Of a stretch of DNA of 64,000 bases, positions 52,932 to 64,000 are shown piece by piece. The notes beneath the pieces are model-generated. The model was not told where the DNA came from and made no database searches. It saw only the letters and a list, made by a program, of their open reading frames with translations. Each line of letters opens with the position of its first letter. Within the stretch, counting starts at the first letter, position 1. Source of the stretch: Hydnum rufescens UP504 (taxonomy: Eukaryota; Basidiomycota; Agaricomycetes; Cantharellales; Hydnaceae); the NCBI GenBank assembly GCA_014904985.1, contig MU129003.1, forward strand, positions 1 to 64,000, read 5' to 3'. The translations under genes were made by a program, and so were the position numbers.

Positions 52932-54750
52932 TTAAGCTTGTGGATCACTATCAAGTTTTGTCTCGTCGTCGTCACTCTCATCGCTCGTTCTGTCACCCTC
53001 GTCATCCTCTTCGCTCTCAGCCTCGTCCATGGGTGCCTTACGCTTGTCACCGACAGAGACATTTGGACGTGACACCTCACCATCCGCTAGGGTGAGGCAC
53101 GTCAATCGGCTGCCTTTTGTGTCGTAGAGCGCAATAGGAGCCAGCTGTTGGACCGATCTTTCGCCTTTAAGCCTGGATAGTATGTCGGTAGACAGCTGTG
53201 CAAGATCATAGACATGTATCTTCCCATCAGAGGACGCGGAGGCCAATATTGTGGTGGTCGACTCTATTTCGTTTGATGAGGAAGGTACGGATATCCGGAG
53301 TGTGTCAATCGCCTTGACTCTAACATCAGAGATCATCAGAGAGATGTTCAGTGAGAGCTATTGGCCAGAAGGACGAACCGGTTTTCATGGCCAACAAGCT
53401 CTGCCACGATACAATATCCGGACTTATTATCACGCTCTGCATCAGGTAATATATCTGTATCGCTCGGGTTGGATTCGTCGTTTGATGGTTTCGGTGACGC
53501 ATCCACAGAAGGTTGACACATGTATACCGATATTTTTTTGTCCTCGGCTGCAACTAGGAGTAGTTCGTCATCGGGTGAGGACGCATGGGGTCTTAGGCAA
53601 AACGCAAAATCGTGGATGCGAGAAGAATGAGAAATAGTTTGTATTAGGGTCATATCCTAAAGAGAGAGATTGTCTGTCAGAGTCACGAGATATAAGGAAA
53701 AAGCGAACGCACAGTTCTATATAGATCTATAGTAGCTTGAGTTTGTACGGAAAAATGCTGCCCTCCAGGAGACCATCGCACCTGCTCGGCCTCTGATTTG
53801 GAACAGGTAAGCAAGCGTTCACGAGAGGTCAAAGGGGGATGTGTACCTTCTCCGAGTTTGGTACTGGCTGAGGCTTTTCCGCGCATTAAATCCCACATTC
53901 GAATCGTTCTATCCTTTCCGACGCTAAGAGCAAGCTTTCCAGATGGATGGACAGCGACAGAATTGACGCGCCCTTTGTGGCCCTTGAATGTCCGAAGGAG
54001 AACCCAATCTCTGGCATGGAAGAGGCAAAGCGTCCCGTCCTCAGAGGCAGTCATGAGATGGGAACGGGAAGGGAACGAAAGGTGGGTGATGGAACCTGGG
54101 GAAATAAATATTGAATGAATGCAAGAGATATTCAGGTAATTGGGCGTACCCTCATGATGCATAAGACCTCCGATCTCCTTTCGTCTGCGGAGGTCCCAGA
54201 CTTTCACCGTTTCATCGGTACTTCCAGTTGCGAGCCATTTCCCCCCTTCAGGGGATGCAGCCACGGCTTTTACGCATGAGACATGAGCAGGGAATATGAA
54301 TATTGGGGTTAACGTAGGTTGGATGGTCTCCCCAAGTGTATATTTCGACGTGGAAGGAAACGATCCATCGATACCATACAAAAGCTTTTCGTAAGAGCCG
54401 ACGACGATAGTGAAAGAGCGAGGTGGGGATGCGTGGGAATCTGATAGTTTGACCGGCGCTTCAGTATCGGCGCGTGAGGGTGTCTTTCTTTGATCAACTG
54501 CAACTGGAGGACGCCGAGGTAACTTTTTAAGTTGTTGGGGTGCGAAGCTCACGCCTTTTGACTTGCGTCCTAGCTCAGGCTCGTCCTCGAACCGCGGTCG
54601 TTTGGCCTTGGACGCGTTTGGATGGGCGCCGGTATGGCCCTGTCCATTTCCACATTCCCCACTTCGATCACTGGAGCCCCATTCGCCGCGTCCCCCTCGC
54701 CCACGACCACCGTGTCGTATCGAATGGACTGGTCTCTTACCACGGTTCAT
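52932..54750 (-). CDS. MAK11: Mak11/PAK1IP1-like WD40 ribosome biogenesis factor
   Basis: Predicted nucleolar WD-repeat protein for 60S assembly. The N-terminus is Gly/Arg-rich and basic (MNRGKRPVHSIRHGGRGRGGRG). WD40 blades follow: SFTIVVGSYEKLLYGID, SCVKAVAASPEGGKWLATGSTDETVKVWDLRRRKEIG with the family's GGLMHHEGT, ITHLSFPSRSHLMTASEDGTLCLFHARDW, and GRVNSVAVHPSGKLALSVGKDRTIRMWDL. Later exons carry DDELLLVAAEDKKISVYM and TILASASSDGKIHVYDL. The C-terminus is acidic (EAESEEDDEGD) and ends LDSDPQA at the stop 52932-52934. A run of 14 A's lies just upstream of the start (54768-54781 on the plus strand). Confidence 0.88.
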
Positions 54751-55225
54751 CGTTTTGTTTTAATTTGAAAAAAAAAAAAAAGAGGCTATCGGCATACCCC
54801 GAATGTCTGACTCTCTAGACGCCCAAATTCCGAGTAAGGGTCCTGGATATTAAGGATTTTGTCATTTATCCAATGGGAGGTTAACGCTAATTCTGTTGTT
54901 ACATGCTCTGAAGCGGTCATTTGCTGTTGTGTCACAAGAAGAGAAATCGTGGGCAATTGTGGACGTCTTAGTGAATGTTCCTGCTTGATAGGGGACCTGA
55001 CCGCGGGGATGGATGCTCGCATAAACGACAAATTATTGACTGGGTATATACCCAGCAGATTACGATAGGCACCGCAAGCATTGATAGTGCCATATAGGCG
55101 TTATCGCCTATGGTTCGGTCGGCTGAAGACAACCATGTGCCTGGGGGGAAAGTATGCATTATTCGGGGTTCAAATACCGCTATTACTTCCTCCCCTCCCT
55201 CCCGTAGGATCCAACCCCCCTCGCT
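54751..55225. other. Divergent promoter region MAK11/permease
   Basis: About 475 bp between two divergent start codons. It includes an A-rich run at 54768-54781. No other gene was recognised. Confidence 0.5.
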
Positions 55226-58200
55226 ATGGCCGAACCCCAGGTGTCGTCCTACGCTGCTGTCACAGAGCGTCCATACCATACCTCCCCCGCTGTGACCGGC
55301 TCCCAGAACAGAGCCGTCCACGATGCAGATAATAAGTACGAAGACGACATGGCCGAGAAGGGGGGTGTGACGCCCTACGTTGCTGTAACAGAGCCTAAAC
55401 ACCGTACGCTCCTTTTTTGGCCTCATGAGCCGGTCTCTCCAACCGTTCCCCTTGGTGTCATAGATTTCGACGAGCGTGACTTTGATAAAGTTCAACGTCG
55501 TCTACATCAGCGTCATGTTCAAATGCAAGTCGACAGCATTCTCTACCCTACTCTATCTGACCTCGAGACTCCCCTATAGGATTGCCATCGCAGGCACTAT
55601 CGGTAAGATCACTCCTGGTCTTGGCCTTCCCCGTCCTGCCTCACTCACTTTCCCTCACTCTTTGGACTAGGCACTGGGCTGTTCTTGGGCTCCGGGAGAG
55701 CGATAGCCAGAGCGGGCCCCGTTGGTGCCCTCCTCGCATATATCTTTATCGGGTCCATTGGTTACTCTACTCTATGCTCTGTGGGAGAGATGACTTCCTT
55801 CGCTCCTATCTCTGGGACTTTTCCTCATTTTGGTACGTGAAACATCGTCGTCCCCCGGAATTGCCATGATCTTATTGCGTGTCGGCAGCTGCACGATGGG
55901 TGGATCCTGCATTTGGATTTGCAACTGGTGAGGCCTCTTAGAAGGCTATATCTCCGCCAGCGCTCTGATCACCATGTATTTACAGGTTGGGTCAGTGCGT
56001 ATTTTAAGGAGCGCAACAGTCAATTCTAACAAGCCATTTCCAATTAATGCAACAGAATTACTTCTATGTGAATTCCTTAATAAAAGTACGAGTGTGCTTC
56101 ATCACTCATCGTCTTTCTTTAGACCCAAGCAATGTCCATTCCGGTCGAGGTGTCTGCGGCTCAGATCATCATTAGTAAGTCAATAACCTGATCGCGTTCC
56201 CTGATCTGACCGACCAACACCATCAAGCTTTCTGGGATCCAAACACTAAACATGTGCGAAAGATATCTATCTTCGTTATGGTGTCCTTACTATTTGTTCT
56301 TTCTATCAGTTCCCCGCATATCTTTCCGTGATTTGCGTGTTGGTCATTATGATCAATTTGTTTGGCGTGCGATACTTTGGAGAGTCCGAGTTCGTGTTCT
56401 CTATCATAAAGGTATCTATCGGCCTCTATGGGTAGCCTCTGTTCTTGAGCATGTTGCCCACTTAGCTCACCTTAATTACTGGTCTTATCCTTGTTGGATT
56501 GGTAATTGATCTCGGCGGTGAGCGGACCGTCCACATCGCATCCGCCACTATGTTGACATACATGTTCGTGAACGTGAAGGGGGTCCCGATCACGATCGAC
56601 GCGGTTTCCGGTTCTGGAAACATCCAGGGGCGATTAATACGTGTATGGCACCCTGTTTGAGTCGTAACCGTCACCTGATCGAATCCGCACTTAGACTTGG
56701 AACCTGGAGGACTGGGCCGATTTCTGGCCATCCTAGGAGTTTTGGTGCAAGCGGCGTTCTCGTACCAGGGAATGGAACTCGTTGCCATTGCCGCTTCGGA
56801 GACGCAGAACCCGCGCCGGAATATCAAAAAGGCCGTACAGAGGGTGTTCTTCCGTATTCTCATTTTTTATATTCTTGGTATGTCTTCCCCCTTATATCAT
56901 TGTGGGTCCGCCGCCGTTTTTAACATCGCGTCATGGTGACCTTGCAGGCATCTTTATTACGGGATTGATCGTCCCTTGTGGGTGACACATTTTTTTTGTA
57001 GTTGGAATGCATTGACGTGACGATGAAACAATTCAGATGACAATCCAAACCTCTTAAGCGGGACTGGAAACGCAGCACAGAGTCCATATGTCATTGCCAT
57101 AAACATTGCAGGAATTAAGGTTCTCCCGCACATCATCAATGCGTATGCAGTTCGTTTTCCTCGTGGCTGATGTCGAATGCTGACGAATGGTGTACCAGAT
57201 GCGTGTTCACGAGCGCCTTTTCCGCAGGCAATTCCTTCTTGTTCACAGGATCACGTATTCTATATGGATTGGCTCTTCGGGGACAGGTATGCCCGATTGC
57301 CTCTTATTGAGTACATCCGTATATTGAGACGGATAATAGGCGCCGGCTATCTTCAAGTATTGTACCAAGGCTGGGCTCCCCCTGGCAGCAGTGCTTGCAA
57401 CGGTGAGTCCAGGGACTTTCCGGATGGAGGATCGTAGGCTGACTAGAGTGATGGCATAAAAGTCCGCTTTCCCTTGGCTGGCGTTTTTAACGGTCAGGTG
57501 ACCCAGATTCGTTTCTAGGCAATATTTCATGGATGTTTACGTATATGGTTATCATTAGCAACGGGGCCAACACCGTCTTCAACTGGTTCGTCAATCTCTC
57601 GACTGTAGGCGGTTTCTTCGCGTGGTTGGCAATCAGTACGTCTGGGCACAAGGACAGCATCCAGAACTGGTACTCAATTCACTGCCAGACGCGTCGTACA
57701 TCGGGTTTTACCGAGGCTTGAAGGCCCAGAAGATTGACCGGACAAAGTTCGTGTATTATTCGAGATTTCAGCCATGGCTCGCTATTTGGGGTGTGGTGGG
57801 TGTTTTTTTTTGTCAATGAATCTCCCGTTTTGTATAAGTTTCCTGATATGGCATCCCAGTTCTGGTTGACTATCTTGATTTTGATTAACGGATTCGATGT
57901 ATTCTGGGCTTTTACGGCATCGGTGAGTAGGCAGTGATTATAGCCCTGGATGTCATGTGTGATGCTGTTGGCTGCGTAGGGTTTCTTGACGGCCTACATC
58001 AATGTGCCACTGGTGATTGCCCTATACGTTGGGTGGAAGGTCATAAAGAAGACGAAAGCGTGAGTGGATCATATCCTGCGGACTCGCCGCGCTTGCTCAG
58101 TATCCGGACAATAGCTGGCGCCCAGAAGAGATGGATTTTGTTACAGGCATCCCCTCGTATGAGGAGACGGAACACGAGATTGTGAGCCCAGTTTCAATTC

Positions 58201-58281
58201 CTGATATATTTTTATATGACCATTTTCCCGCAGGTGCCACCCACGACGATTCTGGGGAAAATTGCAGAAAAATTGTTTTAA
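55226..58281 (+). CDS. Amino-acid permease (APC superfamily, yeast-type)
   Basis: Predicted plasma-membrane amino acid/proton symporter. The cytosolic N-terminus contains two copies of a YxAVTE motif (SSYAAVTERP and TPYVAVTEPK). The permease core starts [34 protein letters not shown], the family hallmark, with later membrane segments ALLAYIFIGSIGYSTLCSVGEM, VICVLVIMINLFGVRYFGE, GLGRFLAILGVLVQAAFSYQGMELVAIAASETQNPRRNI, GNSFLFTGSRILYGLALRGQ, GTVFNWFVNLSTVGGFFAWLAIS-type sequence near 57570 and GFLTAYINVPLVIALYVGWKV. It ends ILGKIAEKLF with TAA at 58279-58281. There are more than ten introns. The intron 55525-55579 must start with GC to join HVQ-M-I in frame. Substrate cannot be told from sequence. 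Confidence 0.88.
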
Positions 58282-58602
58282 TTTTCGTGGAGTTACGGGG
58301 TTAACGGAGATGAACGGCTCCGAAGGCTATCAATATACATGTAATTGCACTTCGGAATCAGGGGCTGGAAATAATAATAAAGTTTCCTTCCGACCAAAAA
58401 AGAATAAAGGGCCATAGCGAAGACAGCGTCAAGGAAGACATTGCCGACGTCGAGAACATTGTCGTCGCCGTCCCCTACGTCCCTCCCCACGATATCCTCC
58501 CCACCCACCCCTACTTCTTCTGATCTCCTCTGACGACAACCCTATATTTACCGCCAGGGACATAATTCATATCTCCTTCTTCACCTTCACTTTTGACGTG
58601 CC
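58282..58602. other. Intergenic region permease/RXT3
   Basis: About 320 bp holding the permease 3' UTR and the promoter of the next gene, with CT-rich stretches near 58485-58590. No gene was recognised. Confidence 0.45.
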
Positions 58603-61600
58603 ATGGACGTCGCATCTCTTCTCTCCGAGGCTCCCTCGCCCCGTGAAGCCCCAGCTACCGCCCACCAGCACCAGCAACACCACCAGGGGCAACACCATCA
58701 CCACCACCAGCAACAGCAACCGCAACAGCAACAGCATCCTCCACAGCAACAACAGTCGCCACCCCAGTTCCACCAGTCTCCACTCTCTGCTGCCTATGTT
58801 GTCCCCTCCCTCCCTTCCGAGCATCACCCGAGGCTCCCGCCCCCCCGCAGCCCTTCACCGGTTATCAGCAGCAGTACCCAGCTCTCGCCAGCCACTCCTA
58901 TCATGACCAGCGCTCACGCTCCAACTCTGGCTCGCGATTTTCCTCTGATCCAAAGCACCAAAATACTTATGCCACTCTCACCGATCGTCAGCAACAGCAG
59001 CAGGGGCAACAACCGCAGCTCTATCCATCCTCTTCCATGTACGCAGCAGGAGGTGGCATCTCAAGTTTCGTCGGCCGTGGTCCCTCTCCTCCTTTTGGTC
59101 CCGACCCCCCTCGTCAGTCCCACGGTTCTCATCATCCCCTTCACCATGACCCCCACTATCAGCATGCTCGCGTGCCCTCTGATCCCGCCCTCACCGACAT
59201 GAGAGCTTACGCCATGAATTCTTCAACAATTCATCCCACTGACAACAGATCCGTCTCCCCAACCAGACACAAAGCCGATCGCAGTCACTCGCCCGCACAT
59301 CCTCCCTCCCACCCCCTCCAGACCATATCCCAAAGCCCTCTGCCAAATTTACCCCCACATTCCCTCGGCTCGCATCCTTCCCGTTCCCATGGAGTCCCCG
59401 CAGACCTTCGTGCCTCTCTCCCTCTACCTTCCTCAACCACTCCGCAGCACACCTCGCGGCAACCCCAATCCGCTATCAGTATTTCCAATCCACGGCCGCT
59501 CAAACGATCCACACTTCATGTTGGAGCCAACGAGAGCCCCCGGCAATCTGGTCTCTCCGAACCACGACGAGAACGTGACCGCGACCGCGAACGAGCGGAT
59601 CGTGACCGAACGAGACCACGCAGTCGCGACCGCGAGCGGCCACGTGATAGTGGGGATTGGGAGAGAGACAGGGAAGCACAACAGCAGCAGCGAGAACGAG
59701 ATAGACATTCTCATGGCTACCAGCTAGATCGTCCACCATCCACAACTCTCCCTCCTAATGCTGCCTTCCTTCATTCTCGGTCCGGCCCTAATTCTGCTTA
59801 TTTACCCCAATCCGCCTCTGAATCCCCCATCCTCCCGGCCCCGCCACCGACGGTCCTGTCAGTCCGGCCTCCCTGCGTTCCATCGCCAATGGCAAGATCC
59901 CTTCTGTGCTCTTGCATAGCGGACCGAATGAATTGGGCCCGTCGTCAGGTCGTTCCATCTCAAATCCCACACTTGTCCCTTCCGCTTTTGGCAATGGCCC
60001 GCCACACTCCCACGTACATGTCCACAGTACGCATACTCATGCCCATGTGCACTCTCACATACATCATCTCAATCCCGGCGGCTCTGGTGATCGTGGTCCG
60101 ACCACCCCCGAACTACCCTTGGGACGCATCCAAGAGCTTTCTGGAATGCCGCTTACCCAGGCTCCACAGCCTCATTTACCACCTGTGCCTGTCAGGGCAT
60201 TTTCAGACCCACCCAATCTAGGCACGTTCGTGTATCCCAATACCCCTCTTCCCTTGCCAGTCACACCCACCCTGCCACCCTACTCGAGTGGACTCGTTAC
60301 ACCGCCTCCAACTTATAGCTTCACCATCCTCGTCCCCAGCTTGCATCTGCTGTCGTCTATTCCCAAATTATTACCCATATGGGGCTCTCAAGGGAGGCCC
60401 GCGGCCGACTTCTCAGAAGGAATGGCGGGATATACTGATGATTCAGACGTCAGACTTATGGTCCTCCACGCAAACTACGTTACCCTCGACGAAATGCGGA
60501 GACACAAAATCGAACGAAAGGATCTTTCAGTTCATCTATTGTGGAGGGGTGTCAAAACCAAATTCCGGGGCACTCTTGGTTCGATAGAAGGAGGCAGTAT
60601 CCAAAGCGCATCCTGGGGCACATCTCATGATGGAGGTGCTTTGGAAATTGCCAAAACAGAATGGCTTCCAGTATGTGATTGAATTGCCTATTTTGTTACT
60701 AAAATTGACGTCGAATTTGAATTCATCTTTTTAGAAAGGGTACGCACATTCCCGCCACATACCCAATCGGAAAGCTCGTATGTTGCAGTATACCAACGAA
60801 CGCGCCCGATTGAATCTCCTGCCTCCCTCGCCCAATGGTGTATCATCGCCAGAGACACCTCTTAGTGCTCTGCCGTCAAATCGGAGCGACACCGCCTCAT
60901 CCACATCGCGATCCTCGGATGTAACTGCAGTAGAATTGGATATGGAAGAGGGCGAAGGAGAAGGCGGGAAACTGTCCGTGCTTCTAGATTTTGGCGTTTC
61001 GAGCGATGAGCCCACCGCCAGGTAGGTTGGGATATTCGATCATCGAATTCTGGTTAAGCTGACACTCATTTTATCCCCCATTGCTCTTCGTCTCTAGTTT
61101 CGTTTATGATCCAGACTTGCTGCGTGCTGCAGTCTTTCCCCCACCTAGTGGCTCAACTACTATTGCTCGTCCAAAAAAGAGGCGGCGCTTAGATCCTTCA
61201 GAAACTCTCAAATCACCATCTCCCGAAGACTCCACAGAACGGCCAAGGCCTCGAAGTATAGTCCTGATCGGTGATGTCACGTTCGTATATCAACATTTCT
61301 CAGGAGACCGTGTTCTGATGGCGTGCGATAGTTACATTCTCCAACCTAACCATGCTACTTCAGATGTTTCGCACTCGCGGCCGACTTGCACACTGCGACG
61401 TATAGAAGCCGCCAAGTCTCACACCCCAGTGGAGGAGACAGATGGCGAATCTATACTTGGCACTGAATTAGACCAAGAAGATCTCGAGTTTTCCCCGGCT
61501 GGCTTCCGATTTCGTAGACGTAGGAGCGTAGCGGGAGATGGGGCTCCCGGCATCATGTCGCCCATGTGCCGTGTTCAACGATGGCGATATGTTTTCGATG

Positions 61601-61629
61601 AGCGGACCCCCCCATCCAAAGCAACTTGA
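58603..61629 (+). CDS. RXT3: Rxt3-domain protein (Rpd3L histone deacetylase complex), frame-disrupted
   Basis: Predicted nuclear subunit of the large Rpd3 histone deacetylase complex. The first 1.8 kb encode a disordered, Gln/His/Pro/Ser-rich region with poly-Gln and poly-His tracts and an Arg/Asp/Glu-rich stretch (about 59560-59700). The Rxt3-type domain begins near 60435 (TDDSDVRLMVLHANYVTLDEMRRHK) and continues KDLSVHLLWRGVKTKFRG, SASWGTSHDGGALEI and, after an intron, GYAHSRHIPNRKARM. The C-terminus has DFGVSSDEPTASFVYDPDLL and ends DERTPPSKAT at TGA 61627-61629. The reading frame must shift near 58812 and 59824; both sites are C runs where one extra C restores it. A further frame change may lie between 60310 and 60425. 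Domain assignment is by motif recall, so it is moderately secure. Confidence 0.72.
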
Positions 61630-61973
61630 TTTTAGGGTCCTGTGTGTTTTTTTTATCTTTTTTGTCTTCGTCAATTTCTCTTTAGGATCTCTCCTCCCCC
61701 CGAAACTGTAGCTGATTATCCGTCTGTTCTTCTGTTTATGCTCTTGCAACATGTCACCTAAATAGGGCTTGTTCTATTTTTCTGCCCGGCGTGCCTTCCA
61801 TATAGCTACTGCAATCAGTGATAATTCTTCTGCCGTAGTCTTGGTTATCTTAGACGTTAGGAAATGGGGATTACTTTTGGGCGCTTAATATGGAAATAGC
61901 CGGTCATCTGTACAGGACCTTAGATCGGGCATTGCCGACGCTAATACACACTACCTCCCTTCCTCCTCACAAA
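61630..61973. other. Intergenic region RXT3/uL5
   Basis: About 340 bp with the RXT3 3' UTR and the uL5 promoter, including a pyrimidine-rich stretch just before the uL5 start, as is common for ribosomal protein genes. No other feature was recognised. Confidence 0.5.
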
Positions 61974-62763
61974 ATGGCGAGTCTTTGCTCTCTTTGGCTG
62001 TGACCGTCGATCATCTGTTGAGACGACATTGACGGGACCTCTCTGATTTACTTTCCTTTTCATTAATGTTGGTTCCAGGCCGACACTAAAAGTGCTCCCG
62101 TAAACCCGATGAAGGAGCTGAAGATTGACAAGCTCGTCATCAGTACGTCCCTGCACTTGGTACCCGTCGCGTCGAGGTTTCCGAATGCACAATTTCTGCT
62201 TGATTATAGACATTTCCGTCGGCGAATCCGGTGACCGCCTGACGCGAGCCTCAAAAGTCCTTGAACAACTAACCGGGCAGTCTCCTGTCACCTCGAAAGC
62301 CCGGTACACCGTCCGGACGTTCGGCATCCGACGTAACGAGAAGATTGCCGTGCATGTTACAATCCGTGGGCCTAAAGCGGAAGAAATTCTGGAGCGGGGG
62401 CTGAAAGTGAAAGAGTACGAACTGCGCCGCCGTAATTTCTCTGAGACTGGGAACTTTGGGTTTGGCATCCAAGAACACATCGATCTGGGTGCGAGGTATG
62501 ATCCAGGGATTGGAATTTTCGGGATGGATTTTTATGTCGTGATGGCTCGCCCTGGTGCTCGTGTGGCCCGGAGGAAATGCAAGAAGTCGCGTGTGGGATT
62601 CTCGCACAAGATTAAGAAGGAGGACACCCAAGCTTGGTTCAAGCAGCGCTTCGATGGAATCATCTTGGTATGTTTTTTTTTCTGTCTGCGACTGCTCTGT
62701 GGAATTGGCGACGCTGGAGTCCTGATATGCACTTTCTTTCATCCTTTCTTTTTACAGAAATAG
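61974..62763 (+). CDS. RPL11: Cytosolic ribosomal protein uL5 (RPL11)
   Basis: Predicted 60S protein that contacts 5S rRNA. The body is nearly canonical: [113 protein letters not shown] and [11 protein letters not shown]. The last exon is only AAA TAG, giving a terminal Lys and the stop at 62761-62763. The conserved N-terminus [10 protein letters not shown] begins at 62079 just after an acceptor. The only fitting start is the ATG at 61974-61976, which is followed directly by GCGAGT, so the first intron would be GC-AG with a start-codon-only exon. A less likely alternative is initiation at the internal ATG 62109. Confidence 0.92.
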
Positions 62764-63015
62764 ATGCCTTATGTCGTGTAACTTGTTTCTATCCTCCCCT
62801 TCACCTTTTATGCGTATGCACCAATCGAAAACATATGCCCGACTCCCATACTGCCGGCCCTCTCTGAGGGGATCTGATTCTATCCTCCGCGAACTTGAGA
62901 TGGTAGAGGAAGTCGTTGCGTGCCCTGTTGGAGAAAGGTATGAGTGCTAGTGGGATGTCCTTGCTTCGGGAGTACCCGATGTATGAAGTTTGTGAACCTT
63001 CTTCAATAGCCTCGG

Positions 63016-63961
63016 ATGACGACGCCAGAGAGGCCTAAACTACAGACATATACATTGTCAAGTGGTAACTGAGAGAAGATTGTTTCAACCTCAGTCGGTG
63101 TCTGAAGTTTTGTACTTGGTATTTTTGGAAGGATATGTTCTGCCATCGATCCATGCATGGCCCCCCTTCTTTACGTACGTTTTCTCAGCAGCTCAGTCGA
63201 TGGATGATTATGTTTACTGGACCCGTGGGGGGCATCGGCACCAACGACATAGTCAACAACGAAATCCTACGATAATAGCTGACCAGATCAGCCACTGGAC
63301 CCGTATTATTCTTTCATATGCTCGCCATCGCAGACTATTCGTTTTGCGCATCCAAGATGCCGATCTTCGGGAGGATAATCAGTGGTCTGAGATCTTCTGG
63401 AATCCCCGCATCAAACGTTGCGTTCACTTCTTCAATCTCTCTCTGTAATTTGTCACAGCATTACAGCTCACCTCCTTGTTTGTGAATGCTCAATATTAGG
63501 TGTTATGAAACCTCGGCACTTGGAGACTTTGATCGAAAGTATGGTAAACGCAGGCGAAGCGGCATATGAACCCCCGCGACAGACGTCTTCCGTCTTGATA
63601 TTCTGGCGCACTCCCGAGGAATGGGCTGAATTACTCCATGAATGGGTATGTTTTCTTCTTTGTTCTTGTGCGCAGAATATGGATCCTGGCGGTGTTGCTT
63701 TCACGTCCATTCTCACGTCACATTTTTTGAATCGTGTCGTGTGCCTACGGGGCTTACTACCCACCTATTCAGGCGACCAATACGGGCCACCTCAACACGA
63801 TCCTGACGTTCTATGAGATCATCGAGCCCGAGGTGCCATCTCAATTCACGGACATGCCACTGCCACTGTTACGGAAGGCATTAAATACGTTAACCAAGAC
63901 TGGTCGGGCTCAGATCATCGAGAGAGCTGAGGGTGGGGGTGTGCGATTCTTTGCCCGATGA
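63016..63961 (+). CDS. VPS25: ESCRT-II subunit Vps25
   Basis: Predicted winged-helix subunit of ESCRT-II, which sorts ubiquitinated membrane proteins into multivesicular bodies. The N-terminal PPxY-like motif exon reads VLPSIHAWPPFFT. The next exon has HWTRIILSYARHRRLFVLRIQDAD, then PRHLETLIESMVNAGEAAYEPPRQTSSVLIFWRTPEEWAELLHEW. The second winged helix reads GHLNTILTFYEIIEPEVPSQFTDMPLPLLRKALNTLTKTGRAQII and ends GVRFFAR with TGA at 63959-63961. The frame around VLPSIH has no ATG, so the start was placed at 63016. It gives MTTPERPKLQTYTLS, joined through an intron (about 63061-63097) to R-YVLPSIHAW. Confidence 0.88.
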
Positions 63962-64000
63962 CACGAATTAGATTGGGCACATTGTTTCTGGGGTATCAGA

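Noticed and set aside
54768..54781. Run of A's, possible retrotransposed poly(A) tail
   Set aside because: It lies in the 5' region of the intron-containing MAK11 gene with no target duplication; a simple homopolymer explains it.
55105..55180. tRNA-like GGGTTCAAATACC motif
   Set aside because: No matching acceptor stem, D arm or A box could be found around it.

Overview
The window is nuclear DNA from a fungus, most likely a basidiomycete of the Agaricomycetes. Nearly every gene is a single-copy eukaryotic housekeeping gene broken into short exons by introns of about 50-65 bases. Several genes carry fungal architectures (Mpe1, Kar9, Dnm1, Rxt3). No prokaryotic operons, ribosome binding sites, rRNA genes or CRISPR arrays were seen. 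Species cannot be named from the sequence alone. All coordinates for genes are from start codon to stop codon and include introns.

Layout, left to right: MPE1 (-), VPS5 (+), DNM1 (-), an HRT3-like F-box gene (+), CDC48 (+), mitochondrial ribosomal bL21m (-), ATP1 (+), ORC5 (+), a UCH-family deubiquitinase (+), ATP4 (+), SF3B1/HSH155 (-), a TRAPPC12-like gene (+), KAR9-like (+), PRP40 (-), UBA2 (+), a 2.1 kb inverted-repeat transposon carrying a decayed urease gene, a p24 cargo receptor (-), RPF1 (+), DGAT2 (+), mitochondrial GatA (-), GPATCH1-like (+), MAK11 (-), an amino-acid permease (+), an RXT3-like gene (+), ribosomal uL5/RPL11 (+) and VPS25 (+).

The genes do not form a biosynthetic cluster. 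Recurrent themes are pre-mRNA processing (Mpe1, SF3B1, Prp40, GPATCH1), ribosome assembly (Rpf1, Mak11, uL5), mitochondrial function (bL21m, ATP1, ATP4, GatA, Dnm1), the ubiquitin/SUMO system (F-box, Cdc48, UCH, Uba2) and membrane traffic (Vps5, Vps25, TRAPPC12, p24). Many genes are divergent pairs with very short gaps, down to 32 bp between start codons (GatA/GPATCH1) and 60 bp (p24/RPF1).

The most notable observations are: (1) a TIR element with a 3-bp target duplication that contains a fragmented, intron-bearing urease pseudogene; (2) a 3-base microexon in ATP1; (3) five introns that only work as GC-AG; (4) start-codon-only or very small coding exons in PRP40, UCH and uL5; (5) a Kar9-like protein ending in a GAS2/GAR-type microtubule-binding motif; (6) apparent single-base losses in C runs that break CDC48 and RXT3, probably assembly errors.
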